NCBI RefSeq assembly: GCF_013149275.1
Contig: NZ_JABGNA010000004.1
Span: forward strand, 310,001-374,000
Reading direction: 5' to 3'
Length of the DNA: 64,000 bases
DNA from: Mucilaginibacter sp. SG564
GTDB lineage: Bacteria; Bacteroidota; Bacteroidia; Sphingobacteriales; Sphingobacteriaceae
Positions 57,923 through 64,000 of this stretch are shown here, one piece after another. A program made the translations under genes and the position numbers. The first letter of the stretch is position 1. Each line of letters begins with the position of its first letter. The notes beneath the pieces are model-generated. The model did no database searches. It worked only from the letters and a program-made list of their open reading frames with translations, and was not told the origin of the DNA.

Positions 57923-59113
57923 AAATCTTAATACCCTATACACCTCCCCTGCTTTAAAATCAGTTCTTTCCAGGGGTAATTCTAAAAAGGCGTCGGTATC
58001 TGCTAAGTTAGCAAAATCACCTGAACCATTTCCTTCAATTGGCAAAGCTATCAGTTGTCCCTGCGGGTTACTTTGTAGTTTTACCTGTAAAAAATATTGT
58101 AAAGCAGGCTGAAACTGAAAATCCTTTGCTAAAACCGCGTAAACAGCTGATTGTTCTGCCAGATTTAAAGTAGCGCTTAGCCAGTTTAAAAAATATTTGT
58201 GCAGGCACATAAAGGTAGCTACAGGATTACCAGGAAAAGCGAATACAAGGCTCCCATTTCCATGTGCACCAAACCAAAAAGGCTTGCCGGGGCGCTGGGC
58301 CACTTTATGAAATATCTTCTTCACATCCAAGTCTTCAAGTGCCTGTGGTATGTAATCAAACTTACCCATAGATATGCCACCGCTCAATAGCAATACATCA
58401 TAATTTTGCAGACAATGCTGTATCTGCTGCCGGGTAATTTCAGGTTCGTCCGGTATATGAATTATGTCTGGTTCCAGACCCTGTTTCTGCAATGCCCCTT
58501 TTATGGTATAACCGTTCGATTTCCGGATCTGATATGGTGCCGGGGTTTGGTCAACATCCACTAATTCATCGCCCGATGATATGATCACCACCTGTGGTGA
58601 TTTTTTCACCAGCAGGTGTGTTTTACCTACAGATGCAGCCAAACCGATAATAGCAGGCGTAATTCTTCGCCCAATCGACGCCAACACATCTCCATTCCTT
58701 TTATCGGCACCTTGTAAGTGCAGGTTCTGTCCTTTTTTGATATCCTGTATTTTTACCAAAGCCCGGCCATCAGTTATCTCCACATCTTCGTAGCGGATCA
58801 CTGTATCTACAGAAGCGGGCAATACTGCACCCGTCATGATCTCGATACACTCGTCAGGATAAGCAATAGCGGCCGGCTCATCCCCGGCTGCCTGGGTAGC
58901 TTTGATATTAAACGTAAGAATACCACTTATAATAGACTGATAATTAACGGCTATGCCATCCATCGTTACCCGGTTAAAAGGCGGCAGGTCACGATCGGCA
59001 TGAATAGGTTCGGCCAGTATGCGCCCCACCGTCTGCTCAAACGGCAAACTTTCGGTACCATAATCTCTTAATTGCGCCAGTATCAGCTTTTCAGCTTCTT
59101 CAACAGTGGTCAT
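57917..59113 (-). CDS. moeA: Molybdopterin molybdenumtransferase MoeA
   Basis: MoeA inserts molybdate into adenylylated molybdopterin. The 398 residues show PFNRVTMDGIAVNY, ECIEIMTGAVLPASVDTVIRYED, VIISSGDELVD, IRKSNGYTI, LLLSGGISMGKFDYIPQAL and FAFPGNPVATFMCLHKYF. The ATG at 59113 is chosen because the longer frame begins inside a GTATCAAG repeat (59127-59208). It is 100 bp downstream of moaA on the same strand, with that repeat between them. Confidence 0.95.
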   Translation of the reverse strand: MTTVEEAEKLILAQLRDYGTESLPFEQTVGRILAEPIHADRDLPPFNRVTMDGIAVNYQSIISGILTFNIKATQAAGDEPAAIAYPDECIEIMTGAVLPASVDTVIRYEDVEITDGRALVKIQDIKKGQNLHLQGADKRNGDVLASIGRRITPAIIGLAASVGKTHLLVKKSPQVVIISSGDELVDVDQTPAPYQIRKSNGYTIKGALQKQGLEPDIIHIPDEPEITRQQIQHCLQNYDVLLLSGGISMGKFDYIPQALEDLDVKKIFHKVAQRPGKPFWFGAHGNGSLVFAFPGNPVATFMCLHKYFLNWLSATLNLAEQSAVYAVLAKDFQFQPALQYFLQVKLQSNPQGQLIALPIEGNGSGDFANLADTDAFLELPLERTDFKAGEVYRVLRFV

Positions 59114-59126
59114 ATATAAGTTTTTT

Positions 59127-59208
59127 GGTATTAAGTAGTTAGTATCAAGTATCATGACCGCGCCATTTCAAAATCTTGATACTTGATACTAGCTACTTGA
59201 TACTAACT
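59127..59208. repeat. Inverted repeat built from GTATCAAG words, second copy
   Basis: Left: GGTATTAAGTAGTTAGTATC, AAGTATCATGA. Right: TCTTGATACTTGATACTAGC, TACTTGATACTAAC. Same words as 4116-4213, 55 kb away, here between moaA and moeA. Confidence 0.85.
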
Positions 59209-59213
59209 ATAAA

Positions 59214-60215
59214 TCATCCTCCAATAGTTGCCATAGATTCATGAATACCAGGATGTATAATCCTCTTGCGCTCGGCCTCCCAGCCATCTTTAGCCCGGTG
59301 ATTAATGGCATTTTGTAACACAGCCTGCAATTCATCATCACCCGTACCAGCACGCATCATATCTTTCATATTCAATCCACCATCATCGTACAAACAAGTT
59401 TTCAGTTCGCCTTGCGGCGTTATCCTGATGCGGTTGCAGGTGCCGCAAAACGTACGTGAGTATGCCGCTATAATACCTACCGAACCCTGATGACCTGGTA
59501 TCTGATAATTATAAGCGGTTGAATACGATGGATCAGGTAGTTTTTGTATTCGCGGATATCGGCTTTTGATCTCCTCCAATATGCGAATATAGTCCCATTG
59601 CAAACCCTTGTAAACATGACCATCGCCGTTAAAGGGCATTTCTTCTATAAAACGTACGCTTACCGGCAAATCTTTGGTCATTTGTACCAGGGGGATGATA
59701 TCCTGCGTATTTTTACCATCCATCACTACAGCATTTATTTTTACTTCGATGCCATGTTTCAGCAAAGCTTCCAGGGTGGCCATTACGTGAGCAAATTCAT
59801 CCCGGCGGGTAATGGTAAAAAAGCGATTAGCATCCAGGGTATCCAGGCTGAGGTTTACCGATCGTACACCTATCTCTTTCAGTTCGGCAACATGCGGCGC
59901 GGTTAATACACCGTTGGTGGTCAGGCTCAGTTCTTTCAACCCCTCCAGCCGCGATATGGCCGTGAGCAATTGCATAATATCCTTGCGTACAAAGGGTTCG
60001 CCGCCGGTGATCCGGATCTTTTCGATACCCATTTTCACCAGCAGACTGCAGCCACGCAACATTTCCTCATAGCTCATCAACTCCGTACGCGAAAGCCAGT
60101 GCAAACCATCCTCGGGCATACAGTAAAAACAACGTAAATTGCATTTATCTGTTACCGCAAGACGCAGGTAATTAATCTTCCGGCCGTGATTATCTATGAG
60201 CAATGAATTATTCAT
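59214..60215 (-). CDS. moaA: GTP 3',8-cyclase MoaA
   Basis: MoaA is a radical-SAM enzyme that starts molybdopterin synthesis. The 333 residues have the first cluster motif TDKCNLRCFYCMPEDG (CxxxCxxC, about 23-38), the second Fe-S motif FCGTCNRIRITPQGELKTCL (about 265-284), and a C-terminal GG (ATIGG) needed for activity. It starts the minus-strand Mo operon and diverges from the MocA-like gene. Confidence 0.96.
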   Translation of the reverse strand: MNNSLLIDNHGRKINYLRLAVTDKCNLRCFYCMPEDGLHWLSRTELMSYEEMLRGCSLLVKMGIEKIRITGGEPFVRKDIMQLLTAISRLEGLKELSLTTNGVLTAPHVAELKEIGVRSVNLSLDTLDANRFFTITRRDEFAHVMATLEALLKHGIEVKINAVVMDGKNTQDIIPLVQMTKDLPVSVRFIEEMPFNGDGHVYKGLQWDYIRILEEIKSRYPRIQKLPDPSYSTAYNYQIPGHQGSVGIIAAYSRTFCGTCNRIRITPQGELKTCLYDDGGLNMKDMMRAGTGDDELQAVLQNAINHRAKDGWEAERKRIIHPGIHESMATIGG

Positions 60216-60370
60216 ATGTAAAAGTAACCCCAGAGGTCACCTACTGTAAAAGTAAATATTACAAACCGCTGTTATGTTTTTTAATTGTATTTTTTGATCG
60301 CATAAGTGTTAGTATGAGGTACAACAACATTATTAATAACTTTGATTTATATTTACCTTAAAGTTAACCC

Positions 60371-60985
60371 ATGGTGAACAACCAACAGGATATTGCGCAA
60401 ACCGGGCTTATCATATTAGCGGCGGGCTCATCAAGTCGTTTGGGAACTCCCAAGCAAAACCTGGTTTACCGGGGGCAAACACTGCTGCAAAGAGCCATCC
60501 AAACCGTGCTTACTTCGGTATGCCATGAAAATGTGGTGGTGGTATTAGGGGCCAATGAAGGAGTAATACGTCCGGGGATATCTGATGAGTTAGTACACAT
60601 TGCCTACAATACCCTCTGGCAGGAGGGTATGGCATCATCCATCCGTCTGGGCATTACCGAATTATTGAATATACAACCTTCAATAACCGGCGCCATATTA
60701 ATGCTGTGCGATCAACCCTTTGTTGATCCCCTGTTGTTATATCAACTCACCGAAAAAAGGGCTGAAACAGATTTTGGGATCATTGCCTGCGCTTACCGCG
60801 AATCACTTGGTGTGCCGGTATTGTTCGATGCATCCTACTTTCCCCAGTTATTAATGCTGCAAGGCAAGGAAGGTGCAAAAAAACTGATCAAATCTTTTCC
60901 GAATGATGTAACACAAATAGCTTTTCCACTCGGGGCCATTGATATTGATACTATTGAGGATTATGAACGGCTGCATGGGCATTGA
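60371..60985 (+). CDS. MocA-like nucleotidyltransferase
   Basis: A 204-residue NTP-transferase: LIILAAGSSSRLGTPKQNLVYRGQTLLQRAI (about 12-42) and MLCDQPFVDPLLLYQL (about 117-132). This matches the MocA/MobA-like molybdenum cofactor cytidylyltransferase family, which makes the MCD form of the cofactor. No MCD-type xanthine dehydrogenase is in view. It diverges from moaA and may be part of the Mo island by position. Confidence 0.82.
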   Translation: MVNNQQDIAQTGLIILAAGSSSRLGTPKQNLVYRGQTLLQRAIQTVLTSVCHENVVVVLGANEGVIRPGISDELVHIAYNTLWQEGMASSIRLGITELLNIQPSITGAILMLCDQPFVDPLLLYQLTEKRAETDFGIIACAYRESLGVPVLFDASYFPQLLMLQGKEGAKKLIKSFPNDVTQIAFPLGAIDIDTIEDYERLHGH

Positions 60986-61018
60986 TAATTTCTTATCCAA
61001 TTAACTTTAACCAACAAC

Positions 61019-61103
61019 GTCATTGCGAGCGCAGCGTGGCAATCCCCGATCAGCAGAGTCGCTCGGTAGAGTTTGGGATTGCCACGCTGCGCTCGCAATG
61101 ACG
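61019..61103. repeat. Palindromic element with 29-bp arms (GTCATTGCGAGC type)
   Basis: Left arm CGTCATTGCGAGCGCAGCGT then GGCAATCCC; the exact complement forms the right arm, with a 27-bp loop. This GTCATTGCGAG form is a known style of dispersed palindrome in Bacteroidota. It lies between convergent genes. Confidence 0.85.
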
Positions 61104-61130
61104 CGCGGAGAAAATGATATACTTTTCTGC

Positions 61131-62291
61131 TTATTTCACTACAGAAAATTTATATAACGATTGTGTTTTATAGGTTTGGCCTGGTTTAAGCTCCGTTGAA
61201 GGGAACTGAGGCTGGTTTGGCGAATCAGGATAATGTTGTGTTTCCATAGCGAATGAAGTACGGAACTCATCTTTGATACCGCGTTTCATCACGTTTTTGG
61301 CCTGCATAAAGTTACCGCTGTAAAATTGCAAACCTGGCTCTTCGGTAAATACTTCCATTTTTATACCGCTTTTGTCGCCAACTACAGTTGCTATGGGCGT
61401 TTTGATATCGTGTTTGTTTAGCACAAAATTATGGTCGTACCCTTTGCCATCTTTTAACTGCACATTGTTATCATTAATGCGTTTGCCAATAGTTTCGGGC
61501 TTGGTAAAATCAAACGGTGTACCTTTTACGCTTTCAATTTTTCCCAAAGGGATCAGAGTCGAATCAACCGGCACATAATTATCGGCATCAATCTGCACTA
61601 AATGATCAAGTATGGTACCACTGCCTTCGCCATTCAGGTTAAAAAAGGCGTGGTTGGTTAGGTTAACAACCGTATTTTTATCAGTTGTAGCTTCATAAAC
61701 TGCTTTAAACTCGTTGTCATTTGTTAAACTATAAGTAACTTTTACGTTCAGGTTACCAGGAAATCCTTCTTCCATATCTTTTGACAGATAGGTAAATTCT
61801 ACGGTTGATGAATCGATCTGTTTACCTTCCCAAACTACACTCTGATAGCCGTTTTTACCACCATGCAAGGTATTTGGCGGATTATTGATAGATGACTGAT
61901 ATTCTTTACCATCAATTTTAAATTTGCCTTTGGCAATACGGTTACCATAACGACCGATAGTAGCACCATAATACGGCTCGGTTGATTTTTCAAATCCCTC
62001 CACACTCTCAAAACCCAATACTACATCGGTAAGCTTGCCGGTTTTATCCGGAACCAGCAGACTCACTATGCGACCACCATAATTGGTAAAAGTAGCGGTG
62101 ATACCGTTTTTATTTTTAAGCGTGTACAAATGCGTTTGTTTTCCATCGATTGTTTTTTCGAAGGCAGAAGCTGGTGTTTGGGTGCTATCCGTCATGGTAG
62201 TTTTTTTCTTGTCAGATGATTGATTACAGGCCGCTAAAGATACACATGCCGGTAACATGATTAGTAAGAGGTTCTTTGATAAATTTCTCAT
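61131..62291 (-). CDS. galM: Galactose mutarotase lipoprotein (aldose 1-epimerase)
   Basis: The 386 residues include a lipoprotein signal (lipobox VSLAAC, mature CNQSSD) and a galactose mutarotase domain with ATFTNYGGRIVSLLVPDK, GNRIAKGKFKIDG, NTLHGGKNGYQSVVW (catalytic His), LTNHAFFNLNG (catalytic His) and the catalytic Glu in EEPGLQFYSGN. It converts alpha and beta anomers of galactose, here outside the cytoplasm. It is 60 bp after galT on the same strand. Its mature N-terminus lacks the Lys-Lys-Asp tag of the other lipoproteins. Confidence 0.93.
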   Translation of the reverse strand: MRNLSKNLLLIMLPACVSLAACNQSSDKKKTTMTDSTQTPASAFEKTIDGKQTHLYTLKNKNGITATFTNYGGRIVSLLVPDKTGKLTDVVLGFESVEGFEKSTEPYYGATIGRYGNRIAKGKFKIDGKEYQSSINNPPNTLHGGKNGYQSVVWEGKQIDSSTVEFTYLSKDMEEGFPGNLNVKVTYSLTNDNEFKAVYEATTDKNTVVNLTNHAFFNLNGEGSGTILDHLVQIDADNYVPVDSTLIPLGKIESVKGTPFDFTKPETIGKRINDNNVQLKDGKGYDHNFVLNKHDIKTPIATVVGDKSGIKMEVFTEEPGLQFYSGNFMQAKNVMKRGIKDEFRTSFAMETQHYPDSPNQPQFPSTELKPGQTYKTQSLYKFSVVK

Positions 62292-62351
62292 AGTTTACAA
62301 GTAGTTGGTTTATATCAGTTTGTTTGGTTGGCCTAAATTAATATTTTTTGC

Positions 62352-63410
62352 TTATCCATTCGCTTTATAATGCACTTCGCTCAAATTCCGTAATCTATCG
62401 GCAGCAAATTCGGCGGTAATATCGCGCTGAGGGTTGGCCAGCATCTCATACCCTACCATGAATTTTTTAACCGTAGCCGAGCGTAACAGCGGCGGATAAA
62501 AGTGCATATGCCAGTGCCAGTACGGATGATCGCCCATATTTACCGGCGATTGGTGCATACCTGCCGAATACGGGAATGAGGTTTCGAACATATTATCATA
62601 CCTAACCGTGAGCCGTTTAATAGCATCGGCAAGCGCGCTTTTCTCATCGTCGGTAAAGTAAAGCAAACTGGTGATATGTCTTTTGCTCACGATCATGGCT
62701 TCATAAGGCCAAACCGCCCAAAAAGGCACCAGAACCACAAAATGATCATTTTCAAAAATAATACGTTCCTGCTTTTTCAGTTCAAGCTGCAGATAATCGC
62801 CAAGCAAACTCCTGCCTTTTTGCTCGAAATAAGTTTTTTGCTGTTGAGTTTCCTTAGCCACTTCTACCGGGATACTGTTTTGCGCCCAAATCTGCCCGTG
62901 CGGGTGCGGGTTGCTGCAACCCATAATATCACCTTTATTTTCAAATATCTGGATGTGTTTTATCCACGGATAAGTGGCCAGGTCCTGATATTCGGTTTGC
63001 CAAACATCCACTACCTTCCTGATGTCGGCAGTTTCCATTTCGGGCAGCGTAAGATCGTGGCGGGGCGAAAAGCTGATCACCCGACATATTCCGCGCTGGC
63101 TGTTGGCCACCAGTAACTCATCATCATTCAAACCACCTTCTGGCGTATTTAGCAGTAATGAAGAGTAATCATTGGTAAAAACATAGCTGGCTTTGTATTC
63201 CGGATTTTCGCTGCCGTCGGCCCTTTTGTTACCGGGGCATAAATAGCAGTTAGGATCATACGGCGGCCGCTGATCGGCCTGGGTTGCCTCTACTTTACCC
63301 TGCCATGGGCGTTTGGTGCGGTGTGGCGATACCAATATCCAATCGCCGGTTAAAATATTCAAACGGCTATGCGGATGTTCTTTCAGATCAAAGTTTTCGT
63401 TGTTCATCAC
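62352..63410 (-). CDS. galT: Galactose-1-phosphate uridylyltransferase
   Basis: GalT exchanges UMP between UDP-glucose and galactose-1-phosphate in the Leloir pathway. The 352 residues have [24 protein letters not shown], the zinc motif CYLCPG, and the nucleophile loop [13 protein letters not shown] (His-Pro-His). The C-terminal [13 protein letters not shown] has the second His set. A TACTTTTG box (63484-63477) on the minus strand lies 66 bp upstream. galK is not in the window. Confidence 0.95.
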   Translation of the reverse strand: MMNNENFDLKEHPHSRLNILTGDWILVSPHRTKRPWQGKVEATQADQRPPYDPNCYLCPGNKRADGSENPEYKASYVFTNDYSSLLLNTPEGGLNDDELLVANSQRGICRVISFSPRHDLTLPEMETADIRKVVDVWQTEYQDLATYPWIKHIQIFENKGDIMGCSNPHPHGQIWAQNSIPVEVAKETQQQKTYFEQKGRSLLGDYLQLELKKQERIIFENDHFVVLVPFWAVWPYEAMIVSKRHITSLLYFTDDEKSALADAIKRLTVRYDNMFETSFPYSAGMHQSPVNMGDHPYWHWHMHFYPPLLRSATVKKFMVGYEMLANPQRDITAEFAADRLRNLSEVHYKANG

Positions 63411-63569
63411 GTTTAATTAATTCAGGTTTTCTGAGTGCTGGGGCACCCGGCATAGGGTTAAATGCCTTTGTTGAACCAAAAGTAAAAAAACAAATGTTAA
63501 GTTTACATTTAAAAATAAAATTTATTTGTCAAATAGACATTTTTAGTATTAGATATGATACTACGTAGG

Positions 63570-63745
63570 AGTAAAAGCTTTGTAGCAAAAAAATCACAGG
63601 TATTTAGCATGCCGTAGGCATGCAACCCGAGGGCAGTACCTAAGGCACTGAATTAGAATTGACTTTTTCTACAAAGCTTTAACCCCGAGGGGGGGTACAA
63701 CTCCCCATGCTATTCGAAGTGAGAGACCTCGGATAGCAGAAAGTG
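63570..63745. repeat. Hairpin-rich noncoding repeat with AAGCTTTGTAG arms
   Basis: AAAGCTTTGTAG (63573 region) and CTACAAAGCTTT (63669 region) form an outer pair; inside are GCATGCCGTAGGCATGC and CCCGAGGGC; after it CCCCGAGGGGGGG and ACTCCCC. This is a structured intergenic repeat without a gene. Confidence 0.6.
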
Positions 63746-63762
63746 AAGACGCCTAAATGAGC

Positions 63763-63875
63763 AAAAAAGTGGGTTAACACAAATTCACCGATTTTAAAAT
63801 TAAAACATTGAAAATCAACAAAATAAAGCTATTTTAACCATAAAAAGTGTAAACCATGTAAACCCACTTTTTAAG
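63763..63875. other. AT-rich element framed by AAAGTGGGTT/AACCCACTTT
   Basis: AAAAAAGTGGGTTAACAC on the left and TAAACCCACTTTTTAAG on the right frame an AT-rich interior with TTTTAACCATAAAAAGTG. It resembles the TTAAAA-type words of the noncoding element at 10465-10734, but is not a clear copy of it. Confidence 0.4.
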
Positions 63876-63915
63876 AAATTTCTGCATGTTCAGGGAAGAT
63901 ACAAAAACCCCATCT

Positions 63916-63999
63916 TGTCATTTCGACCGCAGGGAGAAACCTTATACGATGTCTATATTTCGCGTATAAGATCTCTCCTCATACCTCGTCGAGATGACA
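63916..63999. repeat. TGTCAT-type palindromic element
   Basis: TGTCATTTCGACCGCAGGGA then GAAACCTTATACG, and right arm CGTATAAGATCTCTCCTCAT then ACCTCGTCGAGATGACA. Same family as 49881-50140 but without its 200-bp interior. Confidence 0.75.
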
Positions 64000-64000
64000 G

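Noticed and set aside
1..64000. tRNA or rRNA genes
   Set aside because: I scanned the intergenic gaps for T-loop (GGTTCGAATCC-like) and rRNA signatures and saw none. The GGTTCATT words are parts of repeats, not T-arms.

Overview
The window looks like chromosomal DNA of a member of the Bacteroidota, most likely family Sphingobacteriaceae (Mucilaginibacter or Pedobacter-like; this is inferred from gene content, not from a search). The evidence is the Bacteroidota -7 promoter box (TAnnTTTG) in front of several genes, lipoproteins with a Cys-Lys-Lys-Asp/Glu mature N-terminus, a fused SecDF, a BlaR1-type peptidase fused to TonB-like domains, a zinc-less Tgt, a type-2 OMP decarboxylase, and intergenic spaces filled with short imperfect inverted repeats. 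I found no rRNA, tRNA, CRISPR array, phage or complete insertion sequence.

Layout. 1-8.3 kb: a truncated S9 peptidase, pyrF, rho, pssA overlapping purS, an Hpt phosphotransfer protein, folK and sppA. 8.3-10.4 kb: a PQQ-propeller lipoprotein bracketed by two near-identical terminator-containing direct repeats, then a ComJ-like protein. 10.5-10.7 kb: a conserved noncoding element with its own promoter-like box; a second copy lies at 36.7-37.0 kb. 10.9-16 kb: PolX-like/PHP protein, GT9 glycosyltransferase, outer-membrane barrel, SixA-like phosphatase and DprA. 16.1-18.5 kb: a BlaI-BlaR1-type sensor pair behind three exact operator copies. 18.5-24.4 kb: rsmG/sigma/GT2 operon, then tgt, an LptF/G permease and an EamA exporter. 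24.4-25.4 kb: a gene-free AT-rich gap. 25.4-29.6 kb: a LapA-like membrane protein, a beta-hydroxyacid dehydrogenase, ispE, and thyA-folA split by a Doc-type toxin-antitoxin pair. 29.7-36.5 kb: secDF, NDH-2, an HMG-CoA lyase-like enzyme and a ROK regulator. 37.2-40.9 kb: four lipoproteins in an A-B-A'-B' duplication. 41-49.8 kb: DUF695 protein, GH3 glucosidase, alpha/beta hydrolase, two Crp/Fnr regulators, macrodomain protein, an EncFtn-type ferritin without an encapsulin, VOC protein, methyltransferase and a BNR lipoprotein. 50-61 kb: a molybdenum-cofactor island. 61-63.4 kb: galT and galM, followed by repeat-rich noncoding DNA.

How the genes work together. The molybdenum island holds moaA, moaC, moaD, moaE, moeA, a MoeB-rhodanese, a MobA fusion, a MocA-like nucleotidyltransferase and fdhD. 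The only molybdoenzyme it serves in view is a YdeP/FdhF-like oxidoreductase, co-transcribed with fdhD and an unrecognised 118-residue protein. thyA and folA form the usual dTMP/folate pair despite the toxin module between them. galT and galM form a short Leloir segment.

Most notable for follow-up: the ~270-bp paired noncoding element (candidate RNA); the several families of intergenic inverted repeats built from short repeated words; the toxin-antitoxin pair inside thyA-folA; the duplicated lipoprotein cassette; the PolX-like protein with a degraded polymerase site; and the EncFtn without a visible encapsulin.
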